Source: Plasmodiophora brassicae (Eukaryota > Endomyxa > Phytomyxea > Plasmodiophorida > Plasmodiophoridae). Taken from it: a stretch of DNA of 64,000 nucleotides. Below, piece by piece: positions 41,891-51,221 of the stretch. The stretch is taken from positions 620,001 through 684,000 of the forward strand of contig JASFAU010000016.1 in NCBI GenBank assembly GCA_039704465.1. Direction: 5' to 3'. The position numbers and the translations under genes are program-made. The stretch's first letter is position 1. The number at the start of each line of letters is the position of its first letter. The notes beneath the pieces are model-generated. The model searched no databases and was not told the DNA's origin. It worked only from the letters and a program-made list of their open reading frames with translations.

Positions 41891-42856
41891 GTGGTCGCGG
41901 AAGCTGGCGCGAAATCCCTCTACGTCGCCAAATGCAAGTACGGCGAACGAGCATTGTATGCTGTGGCGTTCCGTTCAGGAAGGGGACGGGTCGCCACCAT
42001 GGTCACCAGCAATGCGAACTTTACATCGTGGGTGTGTAAGACGCAAGATGGTCGGAAGTGGAACCAGTCCCTTCCAGGGTCGCAGTTGATCCAAGACGCC
42101 ATCGACGACCATGTCATTCCACTGACTGACGCTCAGAGCGGGCATGATTGGCACATTGTTCGCACTGGCTGCTCTAAGTTCACATCGACTTTAGCAGCAG
42201 CTGCCGTTCGCGCATTCGCTCGTTCCCTCACTGACGACGATACTCAACTTTTGCAAAGTCTCGGGATACGCTCTGCTGACGACGTCGACGAATCGCCGGT
42301 GGTTGAGTTTACTCGTGACGAGCTTAACGGAAAGACGGTGCTTGAACTGAAAGAATTAGCGGCGTCTCTGAATCTGACGCGGGTCTCATCCGCTTCTAAG
42401 CCTACTCTGGTCGAGCGCATCTACGAATGTATGTCCAGTGTCAAGCTCGTGACGAAGCTGTTGCAACTGTGGTTCATGAAACCGGCACGAACACCAGCCA
42501 TTAAAATGGGATCCGCCAACGAGGTTAACATAGCGATGGCTCTTGCTTCGTGGATGAACATCTACGGCAGCGGTTGGTCTGTTGCGAACGGCGAAATCGT
42601 TCATCGCGGTCTGCTCCAGAATCGCGAAGTTCCTGTGTTAGCGACGTCCATTGATGGGGCTGCTGTTCTGGAGAAAACCATCGATGACATCGTTGTATCG
42701 TCGTTGGTATGTGTAATCGAGTTCAAGTCGGCGACGGAGAACTCGACGGAACGAGAGGCCACTGGGAAAAATTCAGTGCCAAACTCGAGCCAACATGGGG
42801 TCAACCGGCTGTCGGGAACTGACAGCCTCTTGGCCCCAGAATTGAGCGCATACTGA
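41891..42856 (+). pseudogene. piggyBac catalytic end, SAP domain and PD-(D/E)XK nuclease start
   Basis: RVATMVTSNANFTSW and LPGSQLIQDAIDDHV fit the third catalytic region of piggyBac. Then DELNGKTVLELKELAASLNL with KPTLVERI is a SAP DNA-binding helix pair. Next, GSANEVNIAMAL, HRGLLQNREVPVLATSIDG and VCVIEFKS form a YqaJ/lambda-exonuclease-type core, with D in TSIDG and ExK in EFKS. After EFKS the frame runs into repeat sequence. Confidence 0.65.
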
Positions 42857-43000
42857 GCATTACCGTCAAAGTAGTCGTCACAGAGCTGCCTTGCTGTTGA
42901 CCATCCAGTTGACGGCCACTTGGCCCCAGAATTGAATGCATACTGACAGCCAGTCGTCACAGAGCTGACGTACCATTGACTACCCAGTTTACTCTAATCG
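42830..43000. repeat. 90-bp direct repeat, two copies
   Basis: TTGGCCCCAGAATTGA at 42830 recurs at 42920, followed in both by GCATACTGA and then GTCGTCACAGAGCTG. A diverged tandem pair at the left edge of the 2-kb interruption. Confidence 0.75.
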
Positions 43001-44826
43001 ACGCGCCGTTGAACCAAACTGAGCACGTTCTGAGCGTCTCGTGACACACTGTTTGACTCTCAGATAACGCCGCTTTTGTCTTTATTGAATACAAGAGGCC
43101 CCGACAGTGCTGCAACGTCTTTGGTCCTACGCCACTCATGTATAAGCATGTTGCAGAGAAATCCAACTGTGAGCGACACTTACACGTCGAACGTCGGCGC
43201 AGGTGATGTAGTCTCTCTGGGTGTTTGACGACGGAGATCACGCTCGAACACAGCATGTCCGCCAGCGCCTTGTCTTGCAGGACGGAGCTATGTTTGTGAG
43301 GCGAGAGCCGCCCTTATCACCTGCAAGAACGTGAAGAGATGATCTTCGCCGTCTGAGCCGGCCCACAGATCAGCTTGGTCAAATTGCAATGTATGACGAC
43401 CTTTCGATCGTACCTGTTGTGTCAGGCTCGATCATCCTGCCGGCGTCAACGAAAATTTCTTGCGCCCGTGATCTCTGTCGTTTGAGTCGTCGCTCTGTCT
43501 GGACCATAACTTCATAGCAGGTCGACTGCATCAGCATGCGAGGAACAAAGAGTACGTGCACACTTAGTCTTACGCATCACAGTGTCCTTTAAAGCCCACT
43601 GGTCTCTGGGTAACTCGAGCTCCTGGCAACCTCTGTCGAGGACACGACGGTGTACATCGTGCTCGACGGTTAGCGTGCGTTTCTTCAGTTTTGGATTGAT
43701 TCTGGACGAATGTTCAGCCGCGATGCCGACATTCTTTCAGCTTTCGGAAGTCACTCGAGTTGTACTTACCGGAGGTACTCCGCTTGCACGATCTCGATCA
43801 TCCGAGACCGTTTCTCGGTTCGCTTCTTGCGCATGCCGCTCGACTTGAATTCGGCGATCCCAGCGCAGGTCGATAGGTCAAGGAGCCCAGGTCTTTCGTC
43901 GGCAGACAACGACTCCTCGCTGGCGGTGATGTCGTCCAGAGACGTCCATTCAGCGACCCTCTCCAACTGGCCTTGACTTCCGTCATGCATACGTGATGGC
44001 AATCGTGAAGAGAACAGTGTGCCGCAGCTTTCATCGCGACGAACCGAAACGCGTAACACCCAAAGAGACTGGCAGTGTATTGGCAGACGGTCAGAGAAGA
44101 GTTGCGGACGCGGACGGCACAGTCACCTGTGACGGGTACCTGGGCAGGAAAGTCAGAGAGCTGCAACTGGACACTGGTAACGTAGGAGACGCATACGGCC
44201 GGGTGCGCCCAGGCACCAGCAGGCCGCGTCGTCTCCAGGGACCGTAGTTGACAGCGTCGCTGCTGTCATGTTGCCTCGCGGAATGATGCAGACCAGGTTC
44301 GCGTCTTTATGTTGCCGCCCGTGCAGCACTTTCGCCCGTATTGCTACGACATTGTTCGGAACAATTTCGCAGAGCGCCTGCCAAGGTGTATCCTTGGCCA
44401 GGGGCGTAGGATCCAACACCGTCAACTGTCGAAACCGCAAAGTTAGTAAAAGTACAAGTTAAAACGTCCTAACATTTCAAACACGTGACATACCGAGCAT
44501 GAATTGGGAATGGACAGGCGAAACGGCCCACCGCTCCTGTGCAGCTGATGCCAACGGTCCACTCTGGCAAGTTGTCATCGACGTCATCGGGTGACTTGGC
44601 CTCGACACCATCGCCGCGCCTCGCCCATTCCTGCCAGAAGTAGTCTCCCACTGCGTCATCATCGGTCGACGACTTCTCCTCCGGTGCGGCGTTCACATCA
44701 CGACTCATCGGCGCGAATCGCACGCTGGACCAACTGATACCCGCGTTCGTTGCGGAGTGCGTGGTACCACTTTCAACTTCATGACGTTCCGGCCGCACAG
44801 AGAATTGGATCCTGTAACCGGTTGCT
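43001..44826. other. Interruption without a clear gene
   Basis: Only short frames. On the minus strand, 44708-44469 is coding-like (MSRDVNAAPEEKSSTDD) and ends at a good donor (GTATGT) with a TACTAAC branch site and TTTCGACAG acceptor before 44440. The frame after it (ALCEIVPNNVVAIRAKV, IIPRGN) faintly recalls helicase text. The join is not in phase. Probably decayed mobile DNA. Confidence 0.4.
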
Positions 44827-45192
44827 GTGACTGCAAGCTGTCCCGAATTGACCGAAATTGACATTCTCTGTAAGGTTGACCTGAATTTGACGCGGAATTT
44901 TTCCCAGTGGGCCAGGTCACGATTACAAAGAGTTAGGGACATCGTTGGCGACAGCAACCGTCGAATGTTCGAATTCGACGCTCGTTCTCCACTGTTCAAA
45001 GCGACCGTCTGGACGGCCGAGTACCGTGGGCAATTGCTACACCACTGCGCGACGACAAAGTGCAACTCAGCGCTGTTCGTCAATGCATCAGGCCAAACGG
45101 TCGTCTACGCGGCGCTTGTATCGTTCAGCCCAGAAAGCCTGCAACAGTACCAAGCAATGATCGCCCGCCTAGATGCCGGCAGCCCTTGCTGA
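44827..45192 (+). pseudogene. Nuclease C-terminal part of the piggyBac-like gene
   Basis: FKATVWTAEYRGQLLHHC, then ALFVNASGQTVVYAALVSF, matches the GQL helix and final strands of YqaJ/exonuclease folds. This is the second half of the nuclease begun before 42856. Confidence 0.6.
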
Positions 45193-45930
45193 CGGAAAGA
45201 GCACTTGAAAGCTATCCGCCGCACGTCTTCGGTCATGCGGTTGACGCGTCAACGTTCACGCTTTGGCGCGACCTCGCATGTGCAATATTGAAACGAAGGG
45301 ACGAAGGTCGACCGCTTCCGCCTCTCCATGACGTTGTTCCCCACGTTGTGTCGATGCGGAACCACTGCAAAGGCGGCCAGGATGTCGTTTCCCGTCAGCT
45401 CAAGAACGTGAAGGTGGACTTCCGGTCTCTGACGCCGAGAGGTTTCATATATGTCCGATTTATCATGTCAGCGCTGCTGAACGCGCACATGCTGCATCGA
45501 CTGCTGATGAATTCGGACACGATCTGCAGTTTCGGTAGCTATGGAAGACGTTCCTCAATCACCAGAAGTCATTCAGCGACTTTCTTTGTGACGTCATCAC
45601 ACACTGGGTACCATCGCAGAGAATGGTGTCAGGGGAACTTGTCGTTGGGCAAGCCAGCATCGCCACGAGCGCTCTTGGTTCTCCTCGCGTACCGCGATAC
45701 AATAAGCTGGAGTACTTCAACCGGCCGGACATGGCAACGTATCGCCTGACCATCAGCAACGACATTACTCACTGGTCGGGGAGCGGTCGATCTCGTTCCT
45801 GCGTCGTCTGCAGTGGCCGGACGACAACCTATTGCCAGTCCTGTACGGTCAACTTGTGCGCGACTAAGCACAGTCGCCACCACAAGAGCTGGTACGAGCT
45901 GTTTCACTCCTCGAGGGTGTCAAGGACCAT
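45193..45930 (+). pseudogene. piggyBac C-terminal helical region and cysteine-rich finger
   Basis: Frame change at about 45185 leads to PHVVSMRNHCKGGQDVVSRQLKN (here by key residues) and RFIMSALLNAHMLHRLL. Another change near 45530 leads to CVVCSGRTTTYCQSCTVNLC with HSRHHKSWYELFH. Such a C-terminal zinc finger is typical of piggyBac. Confidence 0.65.
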
Positions 45931-45985
45931 GTCGTACCACCGGCACACGGTGACGCCGTGTCAGTGCGCGACATGGTCCTTGACA
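45918..45985. repeat. 68-bp hairpin, second palindrome family
   Basis: TGTCAAGGACCATGTCG at 45918-45934 is the exact reverse complement of 45969-45985 (17-bp arms, 34-bp loop). A diverged copy lies inverted at 41597-41659. It overlaps the end of the piggyBac-like gene. Confidence 0.8.
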
Positions 45986-46035
45986 CGCCCCCTCCAACGG
46001 CACGCGGTTGCATGAGGAAGACGGTCGAACGGACG

Positions 46036-46091
46036 TGTCCCGGCTGGGCCTTTGACTCCGGATCATGAACAACACGGCCTTGCACGCGCGT
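46036..46091 (-). repeat. Inverted-repeat partner of 49459-49514
   Basis: About 50 bp (core GGGCCTTTGACTCCGGATCA at 46050 onward) is almost identical in reverse complement at 49459-49514. The pair brackets the CACTA-like remnant. Confidence 0.8.
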
Positions 46092-46657
46092 TTATGCCTT
46101 TTCTCGTTGGCGCGGCACGAGACGGATCGTGGCGTAGCTAGAGGAGACGTGAACGGCGCGGTTTGCTGAGGCAGGGTCGACGATGACGACGCAGAGAGGA
46201 AGACCTGGCTCGGGACGACACCGACGCCGATGGCGCTGGAGGACGACGTTATTTCGAGAAGCGGTTGAGGCAAGCGATTGAGGCCCGTACGACCGGCGTA
46301 CGCCTGGCGCTTACCACTGGAAAAATAGGAGTGCCAAATTGGTGCCCCTACCTTCCCCGAGTGCCGAGGAAAGTGCCGATTCCAGGAGCCAACAATAGGG
46401 AAGTGCCGATGTGGTGCAGGTGCATATCCTGGAGTGCCGAAATAGTGCCAACAGGTCCAACGCGCCAAAAAAGATTGTGACGTCAGGCCGCCGGAATGCC
46501 CCATTTTTTGCGCCAGTCGTTGACTTCCGATCGTCGTGTTCGATCTGTGGACGATCGTTGTACCTGTGTGTGAGACGCGACAACGGCACCAAAATCTAGC
46601 TCACCTCGCTTCGACGGCTTCGTCTGGATCTGGCTATCGTCCATCCGGTTGGATACC

Positions 46658-47152
46658 ATGGAGGATGCTAACCCCATCATTCGTGCATTTCCACGAGAAG
46701 GCTTTCTTGCCGCCGATGCAAGAAACGACCCTATTCTGAACCCGCGCCATGGTGTCGGCATCCCTGACGAAATGGATCGTCCGATCAGACAAACAATGGC
46801 TGTATCCTGGCTTCATGATGGTCCGCCGTTAATCGATTTCGACTTCACGGCCGGCTTATCAGACGACGTTGCTGGGATGTCTGCCGACCACATCCGGTCG
46901 GCGGAATTCCTTCGGAAGTACCGGAATGAGGTCGTCCTATCCGAGTTCCTCAAAGTCGAGATTCCGAAGCGCCTGGTTTCGTTGCAGGTGGATCCGTCCT
47001 CCATACGTGCGCTGGAGTGCTTGGATGAGTTTGCCCGCGGGCAGCATACGCAGGCGTCCCTGTGTCGCTCATTAGAACGACTAAGCAAGGATGACGTAAG
47101 GCGCCAGGCCGAGTATACGAAATTCGTAAGCACCGTGTCTGACGAACGTTAG
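46658..47152 (+). pseudogene. CACTA-like transposase, N-terminal part
   Basis: ATG at 46658 (MEDANPIIRAFPREG). Acidic/helical region without a recognised domain, followed after 54 bases without a long frame by the zinc-finger exon. Likely the first exon of the transposase gene. Confidence 0.45.
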
Positions 47153-47223
47153 CTGTGTCTCTAATTCTGGTAGTTTAAGGAATACGCTGCCAGCAAGGGC
47201 TGTCCTGTGGACGACCTTGAAGA

Positions 47224-47967
47224 ATGTTTAAACGCCGATCCTGTTCTTTCGCTGCAACGTTCTGGGGCATCACCACTCTTGCCCAGCTACGCTCCTATCT
47301 GTCGGAGTCGGGCGTTTCGATACCGTCCCTCGAGTATCGCGTTTGCTGCAACGGTCACATGTGGCCAGCCTGCGACTCTCCACCGGACCAGGAGTGCTGC
47401 TCGAAGGCATCCGAACGTTTCTTCTACTTTTCCCGCATCCTATTTCTCCAATCGTTGTTTCGGTCGGCACACATGTCTGGCATCATTCGGTCGGAAATCG
47501 ACCGACATCGAAATATTCTCTTGGGAGTTCGTTCTTCCGACACCATTCGCGACTGGACAGACGGCCAGTATTTCAAAGATACGTATGGTCCTTTCATGCT
47601 GGAGGCGCTGCGCTTCAACGAATACCCTCTTGCGGTGACGTCTGGCATTGACGGCGCCGACGTCTTGAGATGGGGATCGGAATCGGTTACTCCGCTCATT
47701 CAGATACTCTTGAGTCTGCCTCCTGAGGTCCGGTGTAACCTCGGCCTTATCCATGCAGTCGGTTTAATACCGCACATCGCGCGAGGTCATCGTGCAGCGT
47801 TTCTTCGCCTCGACACGTTCGAATTAAACCTGATGTTCCAACTCGGGTTCCCTGTGTTCGATGCGACAACTGGGACGGCAACTGCAAGGGCAGTTCTATC
47901 GTGTGCTGTACGTACTCCCTTCTCCATCTGCTCGTGTCATTTCTGCTTACATATATCCAATTTGTGA
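47224..47967 (+). pseudogene. CACTA-like transposase, zinc-finger part
   Basis: YRVCCNGHMWPACDSPPDQECC with SERFFYFSRILFLQSLF matches the NGHxxPA/CC/FYYLPR zinc-ribbon at the start of tnp2 transposases; the copy at 57.0 kb has the same pattern (CSNGHMFPA, CCRGKTERFYYLPR). Confidence 0.65.
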
Positions 47968-48084
47968 CAGACATTAGATTACAAAGAGTTCAGCCTCACA
48001 ACTCGTTGCTCCCAAGGCGGAAAGCTGGACGCCTGCAACCGGTGTCACGTTCAAGGCTATCATTTCGCGGCGAGCCACGCTACT

Positions 48085-49334
48085 GTGTTTCCAGGTCTTT
48101 GGCGATGGTCTTCTGAAGACGTCCGAGAGGCTGTAAGCCGCTATAATATTCACGATTTGCACGGCCGTCTAAGACTTTGTACTCAGATGAGCAGATCGTT
48201 TTTCACGTCGATGACCGAACTGGGAAGAAGTAAGTTCCCGGAAAGTCCAGACGACCGAGATCGCGATCGAACTAGACGGCAGGAATGCCAGTTTCTCAAG
48301 GATGCTCAACCGAAACTGGATTCCGAGATGCGTCTGCGAATGACATCTGGTGATACCGGTGGGCATCGAGTCCCTGGCCATGACATTTATTCAGTCGGAT
48401 TATTGAGCGGGTTCGGCCATGCTTCGCAGTACGTGCATGATCCCATGCATGCATTCTGTATGCGTGTTATCCCGCGTCTGGTCAAGTGCTTCGATTGGCA
48501 TGGGAATGGCAAAGAATTGCTTTCTCCAGAGGTTTGATCGCAATTTGTTGTACTTCATCGTCAAACTCATTTGCGGATTAGATCGATCGTGCGTTTGGTC
48601 GCGTTGCTCCCGACGTTCCCGTGTTGACGATTCCCAACAATCGCCGTTTTCCAGCGACGACTTTGGCTTCGTCTGCTGCAAGGCAGATTGGTAGTGCGAT
48701 AGAGTCGTTGGAGTGGCCCACCGGAAACTGTGACCGCCCGAAGAACCCGTACCAGTCTTCGATGAAATCTCACGATTGGCTGATTTGGGCAAGTGATGTC
48801 GGAATCGCCATCTTTGCGGGTTTGATTGGCACGGCCCTGTTCAACAGTTCCGATTCTGCCCTATCCTGGGGAACTGTTTTCGCTTTCATGCACTCATCGA
48901 TGATGATTCTGTCGAAGTCCTTCGACCGGTCGTCGTTCGACACTGTGGCGCAAACGTTCCTCGATGCGTGTGCCCGGCTGGAAACTGTAATTCCTGGCAA
49001 GCTGTTGACGATATCGGTACGTGCCCCGATTATCAATGTCGTATCTGTACATTCATCGCCGCACTGTTGCCGTTCAGATGCATTCGATGATCCACCTTCC
49101 GGAAGTCATTCGCCAATGGGGCCCTCTTTCTGGTTTCGTATGGACCTATCCAATGGAACGGTGGATCAAGAGGATGAAGTCGATCCTGACAGCCACGCAA
49201 GGCTTCACAATGAACATCGCCGGCAACGTTCAGCTGATCTCCGCGGCAGCGTATACGTCCCGGTACTGGTTCTGGATTCCCGTAATGACGGCCTGCCTTG
49301 CTTGCGCGATCTGCCTCGGCTCACTGGCGCGTGA
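48085..49334 (+). pseudogene. CACTA-like transposase, core and C-terminal part
   Basis: Frames with PGHDIYSVGLLSGFGHAS and DPMHAFCMRVIPRLVK (DxxHxF catalytic-type block), then WPTGNCDRPKNP, KSHDWLIWASDVGIAIF and, in another frame at 49021, MHSMIHLPEVIRQWGPLSGFVW with TYPMERWIKRMK. The last is the GP-ER-K block typical of CACTA transposases (DUF4218). Several introns or frameshifts separate the pieces. Confidence 0.7.
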
Positions 49335-49458
49335 CGCGACTGGAGTGGGCGTTCGTGGCGCGTTGTGCAGAAGCAGGGTCAGGGCAGAGACGCGGTGACG
49401 CGGGACAGGCTCTGGATGGCACCGGCGCGCAGGGCGCCGGCGGGCTCGCCGCCTCGAA

Positions 49459-49514
49459 GCGCGTGCAAGGCCGTGTTGTTCATGATCCGGAGTCAAAGGC
49501 CCAGCCGGGACATG
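49459..49514 (+). repeat. Inverted-repeat partner of 46036-46091
   Basis: Reverse complement of the left copy over about 50 bp (GCAAGGCCGTGTTGTTCATG onward). It directly precedes the tandem tRNA-like units. Confidence 0.8.
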
Positions 49515-49626
49515 GCGCCAATGGGCCCTCTTCCGTAGTGAATCCCAGGACAGACACCATCGTCGCACCTGGGTGCGGATTGAGGGGGCGTGCCAGGAAT
49601 CCAATCCTCACGCCAGTCGGACTTTA

Positions 49627-49697
49627 GGCGCCGTAGCTGAGTGGTACAGCAGCGGTACGTTCCACCGTTGGCCCTGGGTTCGATTCCCAGCGGCGCC
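49627..49697 (+). tRNA. tRNA-like sequence, anticodon position reads GTT (Asn), non-canonical loop
   Basis: A full cloverleaf can be drawn: acceptor GGCGCCG with CGGCGCC, D-arm GCTG/CAGC, anticodon stem GCGGT/ACCGT, T-arm CTGGG/CCCAG with loop TTCGATT. The A and B boxes (TAGCTGAGTGG, GGTTCGATTCC) are intact. The loop is ACGTTCC, so base 33 is C instead of the near-universal T, and 37 is C. This makes it doubtful as a working tRNA; it may be a tRNA-derived repeat. No CCA is encoded, as usual in eukaryotes. Confidence 0.55.
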
Positions 49698-49867
49698 CGC
49701 GTTTTTCAGATTAACAGTCGTATGCGCTATACATAGCCATACAGAAATGCGTGGCGCCAATGGGCCCTCTTCCGTAGTGAATCCCAGGACAGACACCATC
49801 GTCACACCTCTGGCTGCGGATTGAGGAGGCGTGTCAGGAATCCAATCCTCACGCCAGTCGGACTTTA

Positions 49868-49938
49868 GGCGCCGTAGCTGAGTGGTACAGCAGCCGTACG
49901 TTCAACCGTAGGCCCTGGGTTCGATTCCCAGCGGCGCC
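49868..49938 (+). tRNA. Second tRNA-like copy, damaged anticodon stem
   Basis: Same acceptor, D- and T-arms as the first copy. The anticodon stem GCCGT/ACCGT has a C-C mismatch, and the loop is ACGTTCA with C33. Probably a pseudo-tRNA within the tandem unit. Confidence 0.5.
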
Positions 49939-50073
49939 CGCATTTTTCAGAGGGCGATCCGCAGGCGTGAAGAGCCGCCACAGCCAAGTCGCCGGGGTCG
50001 TAAGCGATCAATTGGATCTATTAATGTTCAATGAACTCTTTCCAATCCACTCATTTGTCAGCGCATTCCCAAC

Positions 50074-50088
50074 GTACAATAATTGTAC
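50074..50088. promoter_or_regulatory. GTACAATAATTGTAC palindrome, copy 3
   Basis: Perfect 15-bp palindrome, extended by AAC and GTT on the sides. It lies 30 bp before copy 4 and about 50 bp before a TATA box. Confidence 0.65.
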
Positions 50089-50103
50089 GTTCCCCGTTTG
50101 ACC

Positions 50104-50118
50104 GTACAATAGTTGTAC
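50104..50118. promoter_or_regulatory. Palindrome copy 4 (one change)
   Basis: GTACAATAGTTGTAC; differs from the others by one base, breaking one pair. Close spacing to the TATA box at 50125. Confidence 0.6.
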
Positions 50119-50124
50119 TTCGGC

Positions 50125-50132
50125 TATAAAAA
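50125..50132 (+). promoter_or_regulatory. TATA box
   Basis: CTATAAAAAG, a strong TATA match, 7 bp after the fourth palindrome. A transcript would start near 50155, but no convincing gene follows. Confidence 0.55.
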
Positions 50133-50308
50133 GCTGCCCCGGGGGTGACCTGATTTGGCCAATTTTCGAAGTCAAGTTCCTTCACTACCGGTGACGTTAT
50201 TTCTTCGTTCTTTCAAATGGACACCCTCTGGGCTATTATCTATCTCGACGAGAAACAACGGCGCTTTTCGTCAGGAAACAAAAAATATTCGACGGGTCAA
50301 AGTTGAAA

Positions 50309-50323
50309 GTACAATAATTGTAC
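50309..50323. promoter_or_regulatory. GTACAATAATTGTAC palindrome, copy 5
   Basis: Perfect core, followed by GTTCGCG as in copy 2 (GTTCGCA). Confidence 0.6.
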
Positions 50324-51221
50324 GTTCGCGGGGTCCGATCAGGGGTTAGGGCCCGCGCTGGTCCTGGGTATACCGGGGTCAGCCGAAAATAATCAAACGA
50401 CGTGAAGAAATCAAACGCCGAGCGAAGCGAGGCGTCCCCCACCGCAGCAACAAAGGCAATGCATGCTCGATCGAGGTACGGAGCACAACTATCCATCCCG
50501 GATTAACGAATCAAAACACGATGCACGCTAGCGCTCATTGTTGTGCCTGCGCTTCCGGACGCTGGATCGAGTCACGAACGACGATGGAGAAGTCGGACAT
50601 TTGGTCTTGTCCTTAATGCCGGGACACTTTTCTTTGCCGCACAGGAAATATATGCCGTCGATCGAATGGCCGTTTCTGCACGTTGGCGATTCTCGCCTGC
50701 GCTTGCTGCTTTCTACTGACAAAAATTGGTCATGGCCCGGCTTCAACTTCAGCCAAGTCGGCTGCGTACCAATACGAGGTTGAGAGGATGATGTTGAGAA
50801 GGACAATATTGCGATTGCCGTCCGAAATGCAATCGCCCCAACTATCAACCGTCGCCACGAATTTTTTCGCGATTGTTGGTGCCCAACTATCGCGAGCACG
50901 CTTGCTCGGCTGGTTTGACTTGAAACCTGTAGCTTCCAGAAGATATAGGGACGGGATGTGGCAATCTTTCAGCCAAGCAGGTAGAGGAGATACGTAGTGG
51001 CGATGCTGATCAATAAAACGGAGCTCGAGATACAACCGTCTTCGCAATCGTGTCCTGTTCGGTAGTGGTTGACCTGAGACTAGTTGTTATCCTGATTTGG
51101 ATTGCACAAGTGCGAGCAGACCGATGTAACGCCCGTTCAGGGTTGTAGATGTGATCTGTGGCGTCGTGCTCCCTCTTTTTCAGCTTCAAAATTGCAAAGC
51201 GCGTAGGTGCCCGCGTTGGAG

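Larger units (their letters stand above)
40592..45930 (+). mobile_element. piggyBac-like transposase gene with SAP and PD-(D/E)XK nuclease domains, interrupted
   Basis: Pieces in order on the plus strand: piggyBac N-terminal and catalytic part (40592-41467), interruption, rest of the catalytic part plus SAP plus nuclease start (41891-42856), interruption of 2 kb, nuclease end (44827-45192), and a piggyBac C-terminal part in two frames (45193-45930) with a cysteine-rich finger. The catalytic order suggests one ancestral gene now broken by insertions and frameshifts. No TTAA-flanked TIR pair was identified. Confidence 0.7.
46315..49400 (+). mobile_element. CACTA-like (tnp2-type) transposon remnant, plus strand
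   Basis: A CACTGG terminus at 46315 is followed by short subterminal repeats of AGTGCC (about six to seven between 46331 and 46449). The transposase pieces run plus-strand to about 49290. No right terminus was found, so the 3' end is truncated or rearranged. Same family as the complete element at 53.3-60.2 kb. Confidence 0.65.
49515..49950 (+). repeat. 238-bp tandem duplication carrying tRNA-like sequences
   Basis: Unit 1 starts at 49515 and unit 2 at 49753 (GGCGCCAATGGGCCCTCTTC in both). The units differ by a few substitutions and small indels. Each ends with a 71-nt tRNA-like sequence. Confidence 0.9.
49951..51221. other. No clear gene; promoter-like palindromes and a TATA box
   Basis: Frames of up to about 120 codons exist on both strands (for example 50538-50783 plus) without recognisable features. 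It holds three copies of the 15-bp palindrome (50074, 50104, 50309). It may contain the end of one element and the 5' flank of the mariner-like gene. Confidence 0.4.
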
